64,000 bases of DNA from UBA3824 sp017541145 (GTDB lineage: Bacteria; Bacteroidota; Bacteroidia; Bacteroidales; UBA3824): assembly GCA_947168365.1 (NCBI GenBank), contig CAMVLO010000012.1, positions 1-64,000 on the forward strand. The letters run 5' to 3'. The position numbers and the translations under genes were made by a program. The first letter of the stretch is position 1, and each line of letters opens with the position of its first letter. The notes under the pieces are model-generated. The model did not search any database. It was not told the DNA's origin and was given only the letters and a program-made list of their open reading frames with translations. Below are positions 1 to 9,531 of this stretch, one piece after another.

Positions 1-123
1 TTTTTATATAAATTTTTTCTTAATTATTATAAATTTTTATTCCGCCAATGGGTTTCAAGACATCTTAATTGAATTTCACAACAAAATATGCAATTTTGTA
101 CTTTCAAGAGAATAAAAATTTAT

Positions 124-131
124 TACATTTG
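124..131 (+). promoter_or_regulatory. TAnnTTTG -7 element
   Basis: TACATTTG matches the Bacteroidota -7 consensus and lies about 85 nt upstream of the ATG at 215, so the first gene would have a leader of roughly 75 nt. No other element is recognisable in the A+T-rich first 214 bases. Confidence 0.5.
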
Positions 132-214
132 CGAAGGTAAAAATAATTTTCCACCGAATTAAACAAAAAATCAAGAATAACAATTTATAAAATAATCAAA
201 AACTTATATTAACT

Positions 215-1075
215 ATGAAAAAACAATTTATTATCCTTTCTGTTTCCGCATTGACATTGTTTTCATGCGGCGGAAGTCAAAATCAAAATTCAAATACAAC
301 AAACTCCACAAAAACAGATTCAGTAAAAACCGTTGAACAACAAACAAATCAACCTGCTGAACAACCTGTTGAAAAGCCGAAACCGCCTGAGCCTTATTCT
401 GTTGACAACCTCAGCGGTAAATTTGTTGACAATTCGAAACCGATTTTGATAACCAGAGAAGGCGACTTAGCCGCACTTTGCGAATATTGCCGCTACGACG
501 GTGAAGGCAGAATAATTGAATACGGCTGTTTGACCGGTCAATTCGATTATGAAGGTTATACAAGGATGTTCAAAATCCATTATAACGGCGCAAAAATCGA
601 CTCTATTGAACAAAAAGAAGTTTATTCTAATCTTGTTGACGAAAAGAAAGATTTGATTTTCCAAAAAGATGTCAGCATTTATGATAAGGTAACCGGCGAA
701 AATATCGGTTTTATGTACGCAGCTGACAAAGATGTTAAAACACTTGACCCGACTTCAATTGCCTCAATGCGAAAATATGCAGAATCTAAAAACGATATTT
801 TATGCCGTCAGTTCGGACCGATGTACGATTTCAGCGGTATTGACAAATGGAAAACTGAAAAACGCGACGACCAAAATCGTTTGACTTATTCGGATGCAAC
901 AATCGAAAACGATATGACTGACACTTACAAAATCAACTATTCATACGGCGATGATTTTGTAAAAAAGACTGTTAAACTCCACCAAAAGGGTGAATTTGAA
1001 GGCGATGAAGTAAGCAGCGATTGGAAATATACAATCAAAGAACAGTATCTTCATACCGATATCGAAAACAAATAA
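215..1075 (+). CDS. putative lipoprotein, unknown function
   Basis: This 286-residue protein begins with a basic, hydrophobic signal ending in a lipobox (LFSC, Cys18), so it is predicted to be a lipoprotein exported to the envelope. Residues 19-65 are a low-complexity Asn/Thr/Gln/Pro linker containing Glu-Gln-Pro and Lys-Pro runs, typical of a spacer that holds a domain away from the membrane. The remainder (about 66-286) is a soluble alpha/beta-looking region rich in Tyr and Asp, which I do not recognise. The next secreted gene follows 33 nt downstream on the same strand, so the two may be cotranscribed. Confidence 0.8.
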   Translation: MKKQFIILSVSALTLFSCGGSQNQNSNTTNSTKTDSVKTVEQQTNQPAEQPVEKPKPPEPYSVDNLSGKFVDNSKPILITREGDLAALCEYCRYDGEGRIIEYGCLTGQFDYEGYTRMFKIHYNGAKIDSIEQKEVYSNLVDEKKDLIFQKDVSIYDKVTGENIGFMYAADKDVKTLDPTSIASMRKYAESKNDILCRQFGPMYDFSGIDKWKTEKRDDQNRLTYSDATIENDMTDTYKINYSYGDDFVKKTVKLHQKGEFEGDEVSSDWKYTIKEQYLHTDIENK

Positions 1076-1108
1076 AATATTGTACAACAATAAAAAAGTA
1101 AAATAACC

Positions 1109-2074
1109 ATGAAAAATCAAATTTTACTCATTTCAATCTTTGTTTTAACAATATTTTTGTTAGGAGCCAAAACAGCATCCGCACAAAACTACAAACAGTC
1201 AGGCAAAAATTTAACAGAAATTTGTACCGACAGGGCTTTTGTAATAGCAGAAGGCGACATCAACAAAGACGGCATCAAAGATGTGATTCTCAGCAGAGAA
1301 CACGCCGAAAGTGCAATTTATTTCGGAAAATCTGACGGCGGTTACACACTTTTTCACGAATACGATTTTGTACTGTCGAAAGATGACAAAATTACAATCA
1401 ACGACAAAGGCGTTTTGAGGATTCAGATAGATTTTAACGATGGAAGCGATATATTTTTGTTCCGATATCAAAACGGCGGATTACAACTCATCGGCGGCAA
1501 AAAAGACCGTCACAAATCAAGTCATTACGACTATTCATACAATTTTTCAACCGGCAAAATGATAAAAACCGAAGGCGAAGGCGCAAACAAAACGTCCGTT
1601 ACCGAAACAATGCCCAAACAGCCGGTTTTGAAATTCGGTTGGATTCCTCTGAGATGGGATATGGTTGATTATTTGTTTGAAACTTTTGAAGACGGTGAGG
1701 GTTTAGCTTCAGAAGATATGCTTGCTTACGGAATTTTCCGCAGAATTCAAAATGCAGAAATGATGCACTGGTCGATGTGCGATCACGAAAGCTATTACGG
1801 CAAGGCATTGAGAGATGGAGAAAACGGCGAAGGTTGGTCGGCTTACGGCAGCTATGAATCTCCGGGCAGTTACAACAATGATACTTATCTCACAATCAAA
1901 AAACAAAAAAACGGTACATACAAAATTTACATCAAGGAAACTTCACAAGACCGCAGTTATGAATCACAAATCAATGAAGACTATTCAAACCTTGACGAAA
2001 TTGACATCCCCGACGCTGAAACTTTTGAAACAACTTTCATTTTTGATGACGGGAACTTCATAGAACAAAAATAA
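1109..2074 (+). CDS. secreted protein with VCBS/FG-GAP-like start, unknown function
   Basis: The 321-residue product has a signal peptide (about residues 1-26, cleavage after a TASAQ-type site). Soon after it is DINKDGIKDVIL, the Asp-rich calcium-loop pattern of VCBS/FG-GAP propeller blades, followed by a segment reading IYFGKSDGGYTLF. Only about one blade is visible, so this is not a full propeller. The C terminus (FIFDDGNFIEQK) is a style of ending seen in several small secreted Bacteroidota proteins. It lies 33 nt behind the lipoprotein gene and ahead of a clear terminator, so it probably ends that transcript. Function unknown. Confidence 0.75.
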   Translation: MKNQILLISIFVLTIFLLGAKTASAQNYKQSGKNLTEICTDRAFVIAEGDINKDGIKDVILSREHAESAIYFGKSDGGYTLFHEYDFVLSKDDKITINDKGVLRIQIDFNDGSDIFLFRYQNGGLQLIGGKKDRHKSSHYDYSYNFSTGKMIKTEGEGANKTSVTETMPKQPVLKFGWIPLRWDMVDYLFETFEDGEGLASEDMLAYGIFRRIQNAEMMHWSMCDHESYYGKALRDGENGEGWSAYGSYESPGSYNNDTYLTIKKQKNGTYKIYIKETSQDRSYESQINEDYSNLDEIDIPDAETFETTFIFDDGNFIEQK

Positions 2075-2100
2075 AAGTCAAAAACAAAAATTGATCCCCA

Positions 2101-2161
2101 ACGGAAACCACGGATAAAATAAAATTCTAAAAAAATAAATTCCGTGCTTTCCGTTTTTTTT
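2101..2161 (+). terminator. Rho-independent terminator after the 1109-2074 gene
   Basis: A 14-bp near-perfect stem (2101-2114 with 2141-2154, one mismatch) with an A-rich loop is followed by a run of T. It closes the two-gene unit from 215 to 2074. Confidence 0.75.
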
Positions 2162-2257
2162 ATGCTGTTTTAATTTTATCATGGGAATTTAAAATATTTC
2201 TTTATTTTCTGACATTATTTTCTTTACTTTGCATTCCATAAAAAAACAACATCAAAT

Positions 2258-4630
2258 ATGAAAAAAATACTCACCACATTGCTTATAGCCGCGACAGTCT
2301 CGGCTGCAAGCGCACAGGACAAACTCTATGCCGATGAGTTTCCGCTCGGCGATGTCACTCTTTTGAACGGGCCGCTCCAAAAAGCCCGCGACCTCAACAT
2401 CCAAACACTTCTGAAATACGATTGTGACCGACTTCTCGCGCCGTATTTCAAGGAAGCAGGACTCACTCCAAAAGCAAAACCCTATCCAAATTGGGACGGT
2501 CTTGACGGACATGTGGGCGGACATTATCTTACTGCAATGGCTCTCAACGCCGCCACGGGCAACGAAGAATGCCGCCGTCGCATGGAATATATGATTAAAG
2601 AACTTCAGACCTGCGCCGATGCCAACGCCAAAAACCACCCGTCGTGGGGCAAGGGTTACGTTGGCGGAATGCCAAACAGCGACAAAATTTGGAGCAACTT
2701 CAAGAAAGGCGATTTCGGTGTGTATTTTGGTTCATGGGCACCGTTTTACAATCTTCACAAGATGTACGCAGGACTTCGCGATGCGTGGCTCTATTGCGGT
2801 AACGAACAGGCAAAAAATCTCTTCCTCGGTTTTTGCGATTGGGCTATCGACCTGACTGCCAACCTCTCCGACGCTCAAATGGAACAGATGCTCAACAACG
2901 AACACGGCGGCATGAACGAGGTTTTGGCGGACGCTTACGACATCACAAAAAACAAGAAATATTTGGACGTTGCCAAAAGATTTTCGCACCGCAAACTCTT
3001 AACCCCGATGATGCAACGCGTTGACTGTCTTGACAATATGCACGCCAATACACAAGTGCCGAAAGTTGTGGGCTTTGAACGTATCAGCGAGCTTTCAGGC
3101 GATGAAAGTTATCATCACGCCGCTGACTTTTTTTGGGACATCGTAACGGGTGAACGGTCGTTGGCATTTGGCGGAAACAGCCGTCGCGAACATTTTCCGA
3201 GCCGCGAGGCATGCACCGATTTTATCAACGATATCGACGGTCCTGAATCGTGCAATACCAACAATATGCTAAAACTCACCGAGGATATGCACCGCCGCAG
3301 TCCCGAAGCGCGATATGCTGATTATTACGAACTTGCAACATTCAATCATATCCTCTCGACACAACATCCGGAACACGGCGGCTACGTATATTTCACGCCG
3401 GCACGTCCTCGTCATTACCGCAACTATTCAGCCCCGAACGAGGCGATGTGGTGTTGCGTTGGTACGGGTATGGAAAATCACGGCAAATACGGTCAATTCA
3501 TCTACACTCACGTTGGCAACGCTCTGTATGTCAATCTTTTCGCAGCGTCAGAACTCAATTGGCGTGACAAAAACATCACACTCCGTCAAGAAACAGCTTT
3601 TCCTTACGCAGAAAACTCAAAAATCACAGTTACAAGCGGTTCGGGAAGTTTCAAGATGTTGATTCGCTATCCGAATTGGGTGGCAAAAGGCGCATTTTCT
3701 ATAAAAGTAAACGGGAAACCTGTAGAAATCGTCAGCGGTCCATCCTCATACGTAGTAATCGACCGCAAATGGAAGAAAGGCGATGTTGTTGACATCAATT
3801 TTCCAATGCACAACTCTATCCAATATCTTCCGAATGTACCTCAGTATGTGGCGATTATGCACGGTCCGATTTTGCTCGGAATGAAAACGGGAACGGAAGA
3901 TTTGGCGGGACTTATTGCTGATGACAGCCGTTTCGGACAATACGCCGGCGGCAAGAAACTCCCTGTAAACGAAGCTCCTATCCTAATCAACAACGACATC
4001 GAATCAATCGCCTCACAACTCAAACCCGTGGACGGCAAACCGCTGCATTTTACGCTCAATACCAAAATGGTGAACGAAATCCGCAACGAGTTGCAACCGT
4101 TTTTTGAGATTCACGACAGCCGTTATATGATTTATTGGCTCGCACTCTCTGAAAACAGTTATAAGAGTTATCTCGACGACCTCGCAAAAGCAGAACAGGC
4201 ACGACAGGACTTGGAGGCTCGCACTATCGACAAAGTTCAGCCCGGCGAACAACAGCCCGAAACCGATCACAAGATGGAAACCGACCAATCGTACACCGGC
4301 AACACCAACGACTGTTTTTGGCGTGACGCCCGCGACGGACACTATTTCAGTTACCTAATGCAAACCGCAGGTCGCACTGACCTCTCACTCCGACTCAAAT
4401 TCTGGGGCGTAGGCGAATGGAAGTCCCACGAGTTTGACGTCTATATCGACGACACACTCCTCGTATCAATCAACAACACAGGCAAATACCGCATTTCGGA
4501 ATTCAAATACGAAACCTTCGACATCCCTGCCTCAATGCTTCAAAACAAAACCCAAATCCGCATCAAATTCGTTGCAAAACAAGGCAGACAAATAGGCGAA
4601 ATTTATGGAGTAAGATTGATAAAGAAGTAG
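2258..4630 (+). CDS. GH127-family beta-L-arabinofuranosidase-like glycoside hydrolase
   Basis: The 790-residue protein has a signal peptide (about 1-19) and then the GH127 (DUF1680) alpha/alpha-barrel, starting with the family-typical segment LLNGPLQKARDLN and WDGLDGHVGGHYL. Residues expected to bind the active-site zinc in this family are present: Glu330 and Cys332 (ESC) and the adjacent Cys399-Cys400 (MWCCVGTG); one Cys of the pair is the nucleophile in characterised members. Glu311 is a candidate acid/base. A beta domain follows (about 440-640), and the C-terminal 110 residues look like an extra carbohydrate-binding-type beta domain. It probably removes beta-L-arabinofuranose from plant polysaccharide or glycoprotein in the periplasm. 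The gene is visibly richer in G+C than its neighbours. The near-consensus TTACTTTG lies just upstream. Confidence 0.9.
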   Translation: MKKILTTLLIAATVSAASAQDKLYADEFPLGDVTLLNGPLQKARDLNIQTLLKYDCDRLLAPYFKEAGLTPKAKPYPNWDGLDGHVGGHYLTAMALNAATGNEECRRRMEYMIKELQTCADANAKNHPSWGKGYVGGMPNSDKIWSNFKKGDFGVYFGSWAPFYNLHKMYAGLRDAWLYCGNEQAKNLFLGFCDWAIDLTANLSDAQMEQMLNNEHGGMNEVLADAYDITKNKKYLDVAKRFSHRKLLTPMMQRVDCLDNMHANTQVPKVVGFERISELSGDESYHHAADFFWDIVTGERSLAFGGNSRREHFPSREACTDFINDIDGPESCNTNNMLKLTEDMHRRSPEARYADYYELATFNHILSTQHPEHGGYVYFTPARPRHYRNYSAPNEAMWCCVGTGMENHGKYGQFIYTHVGNALYVNLFAASELNWRDKNITLRQETAFPYAENSKITVTSGSGSFKMLIRYPNWVAKGAFSIKVNGKPVEIVSGPSSYVVIDRKWKKGDVVDINFPMHNSIQYLPNVPQYVAIMHGPILLGMKTGTEDLAGLIADDSRFGQYAGGKKLPVNEAPILINNDIESIASQLKPVDGKPLHFTLNTKMVNEIRNELQPFFEIHDSRYMIYWLALSENSYKSYLDDLAKAEQARQDLEARTIDKVQPGEQQPETDHKMETDQSYTGNTNDCFWRDARDGHYFSYLMQTAGRTDLSLRLKFWGVGEWKSHEFDVYIDDTLLVSINNTGKYRISEFKYETFDIPASMLQNKTQIRIKFVAKQGRQIGEIYGVRLIKK

Positions 4631-4650
4631 TGTTTTTTTTACAAATATTA

Positions 4651-4697
4651 AAAGTCCTGCCAAGCCAATGAACAATGCTTGGTGGGACTTTATTTTA
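4651..4697 (+). terminator. Terminator after the GH127 gene
   Basis: Arms 4651-4665 and 4677-4691 pair over 15 positions with two mismatches, followed by TATTTTA. It lies 20 nt past the GH127 stop. Confidence 0.65.
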
Positions 4698-4710
4698 ATG
4701 TCAAATAAAA

Positions 4711-4748
4711 AAGCTGCACCCGAAAAGGAATTCTTTCCGAATGCAGCT
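4711..4748 (-). terminator. Terminator after the M18 aminopeptidase gene
   Basis: Read on the minus strand, a long stem built from AGCTGCA...TGCAGCT with an inner CGGAAA/TTTTCG pairing is followed by TTTTTTA. It lies just beyond the stop of the aminopeptidase gene and back to back with the GH127 terminator. Confidence 0.75.
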
Positions 4749-4771
4749 GAAAAAAATCAGTGATATTTTTT

Positions 4772-6181
4772 TTACTTTTGGAAAGCGTAAAACGCTTTGT
4801 AAGCCATGTAAGTATCTAATTTTGAAACCATTTCAAAAGGCGCATGCATTGCCAATACCGGAACTCCAACGTCAATAGTATCAATATTGAGGTTTGCCAT
4901 GTACATCGCAACTGTACCACCGCCACCAAGATCAACACGACCAAGTTCACCGTTTTGCCAAATTACACCTTCGTTGTCAAACAAATGGTGAATTTCTGCC
5001 ACAAATTCTGCATTGGCATCCGATGTACCTGCCTTGCCGCGTGCTCCGGTAAATTTGGTAACTACAACACCGTAATTGATAAACGACGAATTTGCACGCT
5101 CAAAAACATCCGGGAATGTCGGGTCGTAAGCCGAATTTACGTCTGCTGAAAGACATTTTGAATGGCTGAGAACCACACGACCGTTAGAACCGAGAGTTTC
5201 GGCAATGTCTTCAATAAAATATTTCAAATAAGACGAATTCAATCCGGTATTGCCGTCAGAGCCGGTTTCTTCCTTGTCGGTAAGAATTGCAACAGCGGTT
5301 TTCTTCGGATTTTTGATATCAAGAATGGCACGAAGTTCCGGATATGCGCAAACTTTGTCGTCGTGACCGTAAGCACCAATCAAAGAACGGTCGAAACCGA
5401 TATCTTTAGGTTTGTAAGCCGGAACTGCTTCCAATTCAGCCGAAAGCAAATCTTTTTCTACAATGCCGTATTTCTGATTGAGAATCTGCAAAATACTTGA
5501 TTTTACACGATGTTTTATATCATCACCTTTCAAACAAAGCGAACCGATAATAATATTGAGTTCTTCACCGCGAATAATTTCCGAAGCAGAGCGTTTCATC
5601 TGATCCTGAGCAAGATGCGGCAACAAATCAGAAACTACAAAAACCGGATCGCCGGCATCTTCACCGATATTTACAACCACTTTTTCGCCGTTTTGTTTGA
5701 AAATTACACCATGAAGCGACAATGGAACTGTAGTCCACTGATATTTTTTGATTCCGCCGTAATAGTGAGTTTTGAAAAGCGCGATTTCTTCCGATTCGTA
5801 CAACGGATTTTCCTTGAGGTCAAGTCTCGGACTATCGATATGAGCAGCTGTAAGATTTACACCGTTTTTGATATCTTCAGTACCGATAACAGCAAGAATT
5901 ACAGATTTTCCGCGATTGTCGTAATAAATTTTGTCACCGGGTTTTACTTTGTCACCAAATTCAAATTTCTTGAATCCGGCTTTCTCGGCTTCTTTAATTG
6001 CGTAGATGTTGATTTCACGTTCGGTTTTGTAGTTCGCCATGAAATCCATATAACCTTCACAAAATTCGTAGGCTTTCTTGATTTCGTCGTCACTCATAAT
6101 GAGCGATGCGTTTTTTCTGTCCATGAAAAGTGCCTCTACAGCTGACTTTTCATCGTTTTTTTCGTTCTTGTTTTCAGCCAT
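4772..6181 (-). CDS. M18-family zinc aminopeptidase
   Basis: This is a cytoplasmic dinuclear-zinc aminopeptidase of family M18 (aspartyl aminopeptidase/aminopeptidase I type), 469 residues from the preferred start. Visible signatures are AAHIDSPRLDLK (zinc-ligand His at about residue 114), DKEETGSDG (catalytic and metal-binding Glu pair, about residue 300), SADVNSAYDP, and HAPFEMVSKLDTY near the C terminus. It would release N-terminal residues, often acidic ones, during peptide turnover. An upstream in-frame ATG at 6214 would add 11 residues, but it lies inside the -7 element TAACTTTG (6219-6212), so the ATG at 6181 is chosen. It stands alone, divergent from the small outer-membrane protein gene. 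Confidence 0.93.
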   Translation of the reverse strand: MAENKNEKNDEKSAVEALFMDRKNASLIMSDDEIKKAYEFCEGYMDFMANYKTEREINIYAIKEAEKAGFKKFEFGDKVKPGDKIYYDNRGKSVILAVIGTEDIKNGVNLTAAHIDSPRLDLKENPLYESEEIALFKTHYYGGIKKYQWTTVPLSLHGVIFKQNGEKVVVNIGEDAGDPVFVVSDLLPHLAQDQMKRSASEIIRGEELNIIIGSLCLKGDDIKHRVKSSILQILNQKYGIVEKDLLSAELEAVPAYKPKDIGFDRSLIGAYGHDDKVCAYPELRAILDIKNPKKTAVAILTDKEETGSDGNTGLNSSYLKYFIEDIAETLGSNGRVVLSHSKCLSADVNSAYDPTFPDVFERANSSFINYGVVVTKFTGARGKAGTSDANAEFVAEIHHLFDNEGVIWQNGELGRVDLGGGGTVAMYMANLNIDTIDVGVPVLAMHAPFEMVSKLDTYMAYKAFYAFQK

Positions 6182-6211
6182 TTTAAATGTATTTGAGATT
6201 AAAAAACTGCT

Positions 6212-6219
6212 CAAAGTTA
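6212..6219 (-). promoter_or_regulatory. TAnnTTTG -7 element for the M18 aminopeptidase
   Basis: TAACTTTG on the minus strand, 31 nt upstream of the ATG at 6181. It overlaps the alternative start at 6214 and so decides the start. Confidence 0.6.
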
Positions 6220-6241
6220 CAAAATTCTGAAGAAAATGTAT

Positions 6242-6249
6242 TACGTTTG
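6242..6249 (+). promoter_or_regulatory. TAnnTTTG -7 element for the gene at 6278
   Basis: TACGTTTG sits 29 nt before the ATG at 6278. A start at 6236 would precede the promoter, so the start at 6278 is preferred. Confidence 0.55.
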
Positions 6250-6277
6250 CAAGTATTTTTTCAAAAAAAGCAAAATT

Positions 6278-6742
6278 ATGAAACTTAGATTATTTTTATT
6301 AATTACGATTTTATTTTGTTGTTACAAAGCCCATTCGCAATCGGACGACGGCTGGTTTACGGGCAAAATTGCAGCGGCTTACAGTACAGAAAAAAATTTT
6401 CAAACAAGTTACGATTTTCTTTACAATCTCGAAAATCATTTATCTTTCGGAACAGGTTTGGCTTTTGCTGTTGACAATTTTGCACTTCTTGATACCCGCG
6501 CCGATATAAGAATCCGACCGTTCGGACACAAAAATTTCATGCCGGCAATTTGGCTGAAATACGGCTACCGTTCGGCACTGAGCCATAACGACAAAGGTTC
6601 TGCGATTTTTTCTCCGGAAATTTGTCTTGAGACAGGATTTCATACAAGAATAAAATTCACTGTAAATTTATCGGCTGAATTTTACAAAATCAACGGCGAA
6701 AAATTTCAAGCTTACACAATCGGTTGCGGAATTTTGATGTGA
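6278..6742 (+). CDS. small outer-membrane beta-barrel-like protein
   Basis: The protein has 154 residues from the ATG at 6278. A signal peptide (about 1-20, ending CCYKAHSQ) precedes alternating hydrophobic/aromatic strands such as SFGTGLAFAVDNFALLDTRADIRIR and a terminal segment YTIGCGILM, as expected of a short outer-membrane barrel. An in-frame extension to 6236 reads through the likely promoter and gives an N terminus unlike a signal peptide. It is convergent with the 432-residue gene, with 11 nt between the stops. No specific family is recognised. Confidence 0.7.
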   Translation: MKLRLFLLITILFCCYKAHSQSDDGWFTGKIAAAYSTEKNFQTSYDFLYNLENHLSFGTGLAFAVDNFALLDTRADIRIRPFGHKNFMPAIWLKYGYRSALSHNDKGSAIFSPEICLETGFHTRIKFTVNLSAEFYKINGEKFQAYTIGCGILM

Positions 6743-6753
6743 CATTTTTTCGT

Positions 6754-8052
6754 TTAACGTTTCATATCCAATAGCATCCACTGTGTTTGTGACTTGTTGC
6801 GACGGAAAACAAGATTTACAGAATAATATCTGTTTCGTTTGCTGCCTTTTACAACATAATTGGATTCAGAATCAAGCAAATAGTTACGAGCCTGAAATAC
6901 AATTCTGATTTTCATGGAATCGGAATAGATATCCGACATCGCATTTATATAATCTACGAAAAGGATTTTGAAATTTTTGCAATGCCATACCAAATCCAAA
7001 GAGTTTATGGTCTTGTAAATATTTTCTAACTTTTGATACAAAATCACAAAAACCTGTGACTCAACTTCTCTGAAATCACCGTTATGAAAATGCGAATAAA
7101 TATAAGAAATAAGCGGTGTTAAAACTTCAGAATTGAATTTAGCGGCATCAAAACTGCCTGAAAACAAAGCTTTTACTTGATCTTCGTTAAAGGCATTTGG
7201 CAACGGCTCGATATCTGTAATCTCATTTACATAATCGGCAATCGGATTTGAATCGAGCCTGAAACTGTCTTGCTTATAAGATACGCGCCACTCGTCTACA
7301 CTATAATTGAAATGTTTGCCGCATTTAGGACAAATTTCCAACGAGCGTACAAATTCAGCACTTCCGCAATGCGGGCAGCAAAATCTTGACGGGTCTTCGG
7401 GTTTTACGCTCTTGTGAGTCAACTTTTTACGAAAAATCCATTGCGAAGCGCCACGCAATCTCAATGCCTTACCAAGCGAATATTTGGTAAACTGAGATTT
7501 GATGTCAACAGAAATATAAAGTTCAGAACCGTGAATACCGATTCCCAAAATTTCTACCGAATGAATTATGATATTGGTGTAAATAGAATTTGTAGACCTC
7601 GGAACTTCGGGTTCAACAGATTTTGAGAAATACGGTTTTACCTCGTTGAAAGTGGAAAATGCACCGTGAGAATCCAAAGTTCGCCAATAAAGCAACACAA
7701 CAAAATCTTTGAAAATCGGCAGCGAAAACTGAGAATTTCCGGGCAAAATCAAAGATTCAATCAAATAACTTATAGTTTTCTCTTTCAGCTGTTTACCATG
7801 AATTGCTTCATGAACATTGGGCTGTTCGCACTTATGATTTACAAACACAAAAATCAAGTATAAAACCGGCACAACAAGTAATCCCCAGCCCAAAAACTGA
7901 GCAAGCAAAATGGTTATGGCAAATAGTAAAACCAAAGGTAATACTATCACCATAAAAAAATCGTTTGAAGATACTTTGTCGCTGTAATACATATCTGATA
8001 ATTTGATTTGGTTGTCGGTTTCAGTTAATTTTTTGTTTGAGGTCGTTAACAA
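6754..8052 (-). CDS. membrane zinc-ribbon protein, paralogue of the Tim44-like protein upstream
   Basis: The 432-residue product lacks a cleavable signal. It has two probable membrane segments at about 30-75 (MVIVLPLVLLFAITILLAQF and LLVVPVLYLIFVFV), a soluble region, a zinc ribbon at about 225-245 (CCPHCG...CPKCG) and a C-terminal alpha/beta domain. Its soluble part follows the preceding gene segment by segment: FKDFVVLLYWRTLDSHG corresponds to FKDYVTLLFMRYMTLRG there, and both have FNEVKPYF or FNEIKPFF and CCPHCG. It lacks the second, C-terminal ribbon. The two genes overlap by 7 nt, so they are probably translationally coupled. The fold of the C-terminal half suggests a Tim44-like domain; function unknown. 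Confidence 0.75.
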   Translation of the reverse strand: MLTTSNKKLTETDNQIKLSDMYYSDKVSSNDFFMVIVLPLVLLFAITILLAQFLGWGLLVVPVLYLIFVFVNHKCEQPNVHEAIHGKQLKEKTISYLIESLILPGNSQFSLPIFKDFVVLLYWRTLDSHGAFSTFNEVKPYFSKSVEPEVPRSTNSIYTNIIIHSVEILGIGIHGSELYISVDIKSQFTKYSLGKALRLRGASQWIFRKKLTHKSVKPEDPSRFCCPHCGSAEFVRSLEICPKCGKHFNYSVDEWRVSYKQDSFRLDSNPIADYVNEITDIEPLPNAFNEDQVKALFSGSFDAAKFNSEVLTPLISYIYSHFHNGDFREVESQVFVILYQKLENIYKTINSLDLVWHCKNFKILFVDYINAMSDIYSDSMKIRIVFQARNYLLDSESNYVVKGSKRNRYYSVNLVFRRNKSQTQWMLLDMKR

Positions 8053-9527
8053 ACTTGCTCAATGCCAGACAAAACCCACGAGAATTTTCCGGTTGTGATT
8101 TTTGTGTTACAATATTCACAAACACCGTTTTGCCCCATGTGATCTGCCGGAGCGCCGCATGACGGACATTTCATGATTTGAACTTTGTTGGTCAATACTT
8201 CGCCACTCTTTATAAACGTAAAATACTCGCTAAAAGTTGTAACATCTTTGCTACCGCCAACAACATTTCCCTGTTCGTTTACCATGTAATCACGGCAAGA
8301 TATTGTAACACGGCATGTTACAGAATCATAAAATTTATCCATAATCACTTCTGAAAACTCAACTTTTCTGATTAAGATGTCCTCAAGTTTGTTGTGAACA
8401 CCGTTTCTCTCAAGAAAATCGGTCCAAGATTTCATGGATTCAAACTGACGATCGGTAATCAGATGTCGGCAAATTTCAAGATTGTTTTTCGACCACGCAT
8501 CATAAACACCTGTTATTATTGGTTTTACAGTTTCGTTTATGAAAGTATTTTTGAACGAAAGCAACGAAACGCCGTGTTTTTTTGCAATTGCCAAAGTCAT
8601 TTCGTCCAAATCTTCAGCCTTGTTGGTTGGCGGAATCAAAGTTTCGGAATCAGTGTCAGAATAAACAAGATATGTATTTCTGAAATCCAAAACTTCGGAA
8701 GTTCCGTGACATGAAACCACTTGCCAACAATCTCTTCCCGGACGAATCGGCATACCGCAATGTTTACAGGTACCGGCATCAGTAAAATTCTCGTTAGCCC
8801 CGCAGTGAGGACAACAAATACGTGTAGAATCCTCAGGTTCAATGGTTCTCGCACCTCGAGCACGGGTAAGCCGCCAATTTAATTTGCAAGACTGACGAAC
8901 GTGTGAACCGCCGTCGTTGCGAGTAAATTCGGCATTGATTTCCACCATGATAAAACTTGAAGTATCGTTGTAATCCACTGAAAGGATTTCAATATTTCTG
9001 AGCGAAATTTCAGTGTAAGTAGCCGGATCGTTGATATCTTCGCTAGTAAGAGTAGATTCTGTAAAAAACGGTTTAATCTCATTGAAATTGCTACCGGTGC
9101 CGCGCAATGTCATATAACGCATAAAAAGCAATGTAACGTAATCTTTGAACAAGACAACCGAGAAATTCGGATCAAACTGAACAACACCATTGTAAAGTTC
9201 CTCGTGAGAAACTCCGACTAATCCTAGATTTGTATTATCACGCAACGGTACAATTTCGTTTTCTTCGCCGTCTTTGTTTGAGAAAAATACTTTGAAAGCG
9301 ATGTAGCCAAATACAATAATTAAAAACGGAATCATAGAGCCGTCGGAACTGAAAATGAAGAAACCGCCGCCACCGCCATAAGACGAGCCGTGACTTCTGC
9401 TACCGCCGCCCGAAAAATGCCGTCCTGCATGTCCGCCGCCGGGACGACTGCTCGCCTCATTGAAACTAGCCGACAGCAAAAGAACAACAAGTAACGCTGC
9501 TAAATATTTTAATATTCGTTTGATCAT
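8046..9527 (-). CDS. Tim44-like domain protein with two zinc ribbons
   Basis: The 493-residue protein starts with a signal-like helix (about 1-26), a Gly/Ser/His-rich stretch typical of Tim44-like envelope proteins, and a membrane segment at about 65-85 (IPFLIIVFGYIAFKVFF). The soluble region contains two related alpha/beta modules, one before and one after a zinc ribbon (CCPHCG...CKHCG, about residues 235-256); the second (about 315-455) has the length and pattern of a Tim44-like domain. A second ribbon (CPSCG...CEYCN) closes the protein. It lies 4 nt after the TPR gene and overlaps the next gene by 7 nt. Tim44-like domains bind lipids or proteins at membranes, so an envelope scaffold role is inferred. 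Confidence 0.75.
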   Translation of the reverse strand: MIKRILKYLAALLVVLLLSASFNEASSRPGGGHAGRHFSGGGSRSHGSSYGGGGGFFIFSSDGSMIPFLIIVFGYIAFKVFFSNKDGEENEIVPLRDNTNLGLVGVSHEELYNGVVQFDPNFSVVLFKDYVTLLFMRYMTLRGTGSNFNEIKPFFTESTLTSEDINDPATYTEISLRNIEILSVDYNDTSSFIMVEINAEFTRNDGGSHVRQSCKLNWRLTRARGARTIEPEDSTRICCPHCGANENFTDAGTCKHCGMPIRPGRDCWQVVSCHGTSEVLDFRNTYLVYSDTDSETLIPPTNKAEDLDEMTLAIAKKHGVSLLSFKNTFINETVKPIITGVYDAWSKNNLEICRHLITDRQFESMKSWTDFLERNGVHNKLEDILIRKVEFSEVIMDKFYDSVTCRVTISCRDYMVNEQGNVVGGSKDVTTFSEYFTFIKSGEVLTNKVQIMKCPSCGAPADHMGQNGVCEYCNTKITTGKFSWVLSGIEQVC

Positions 9528-9531
9528 AGTG

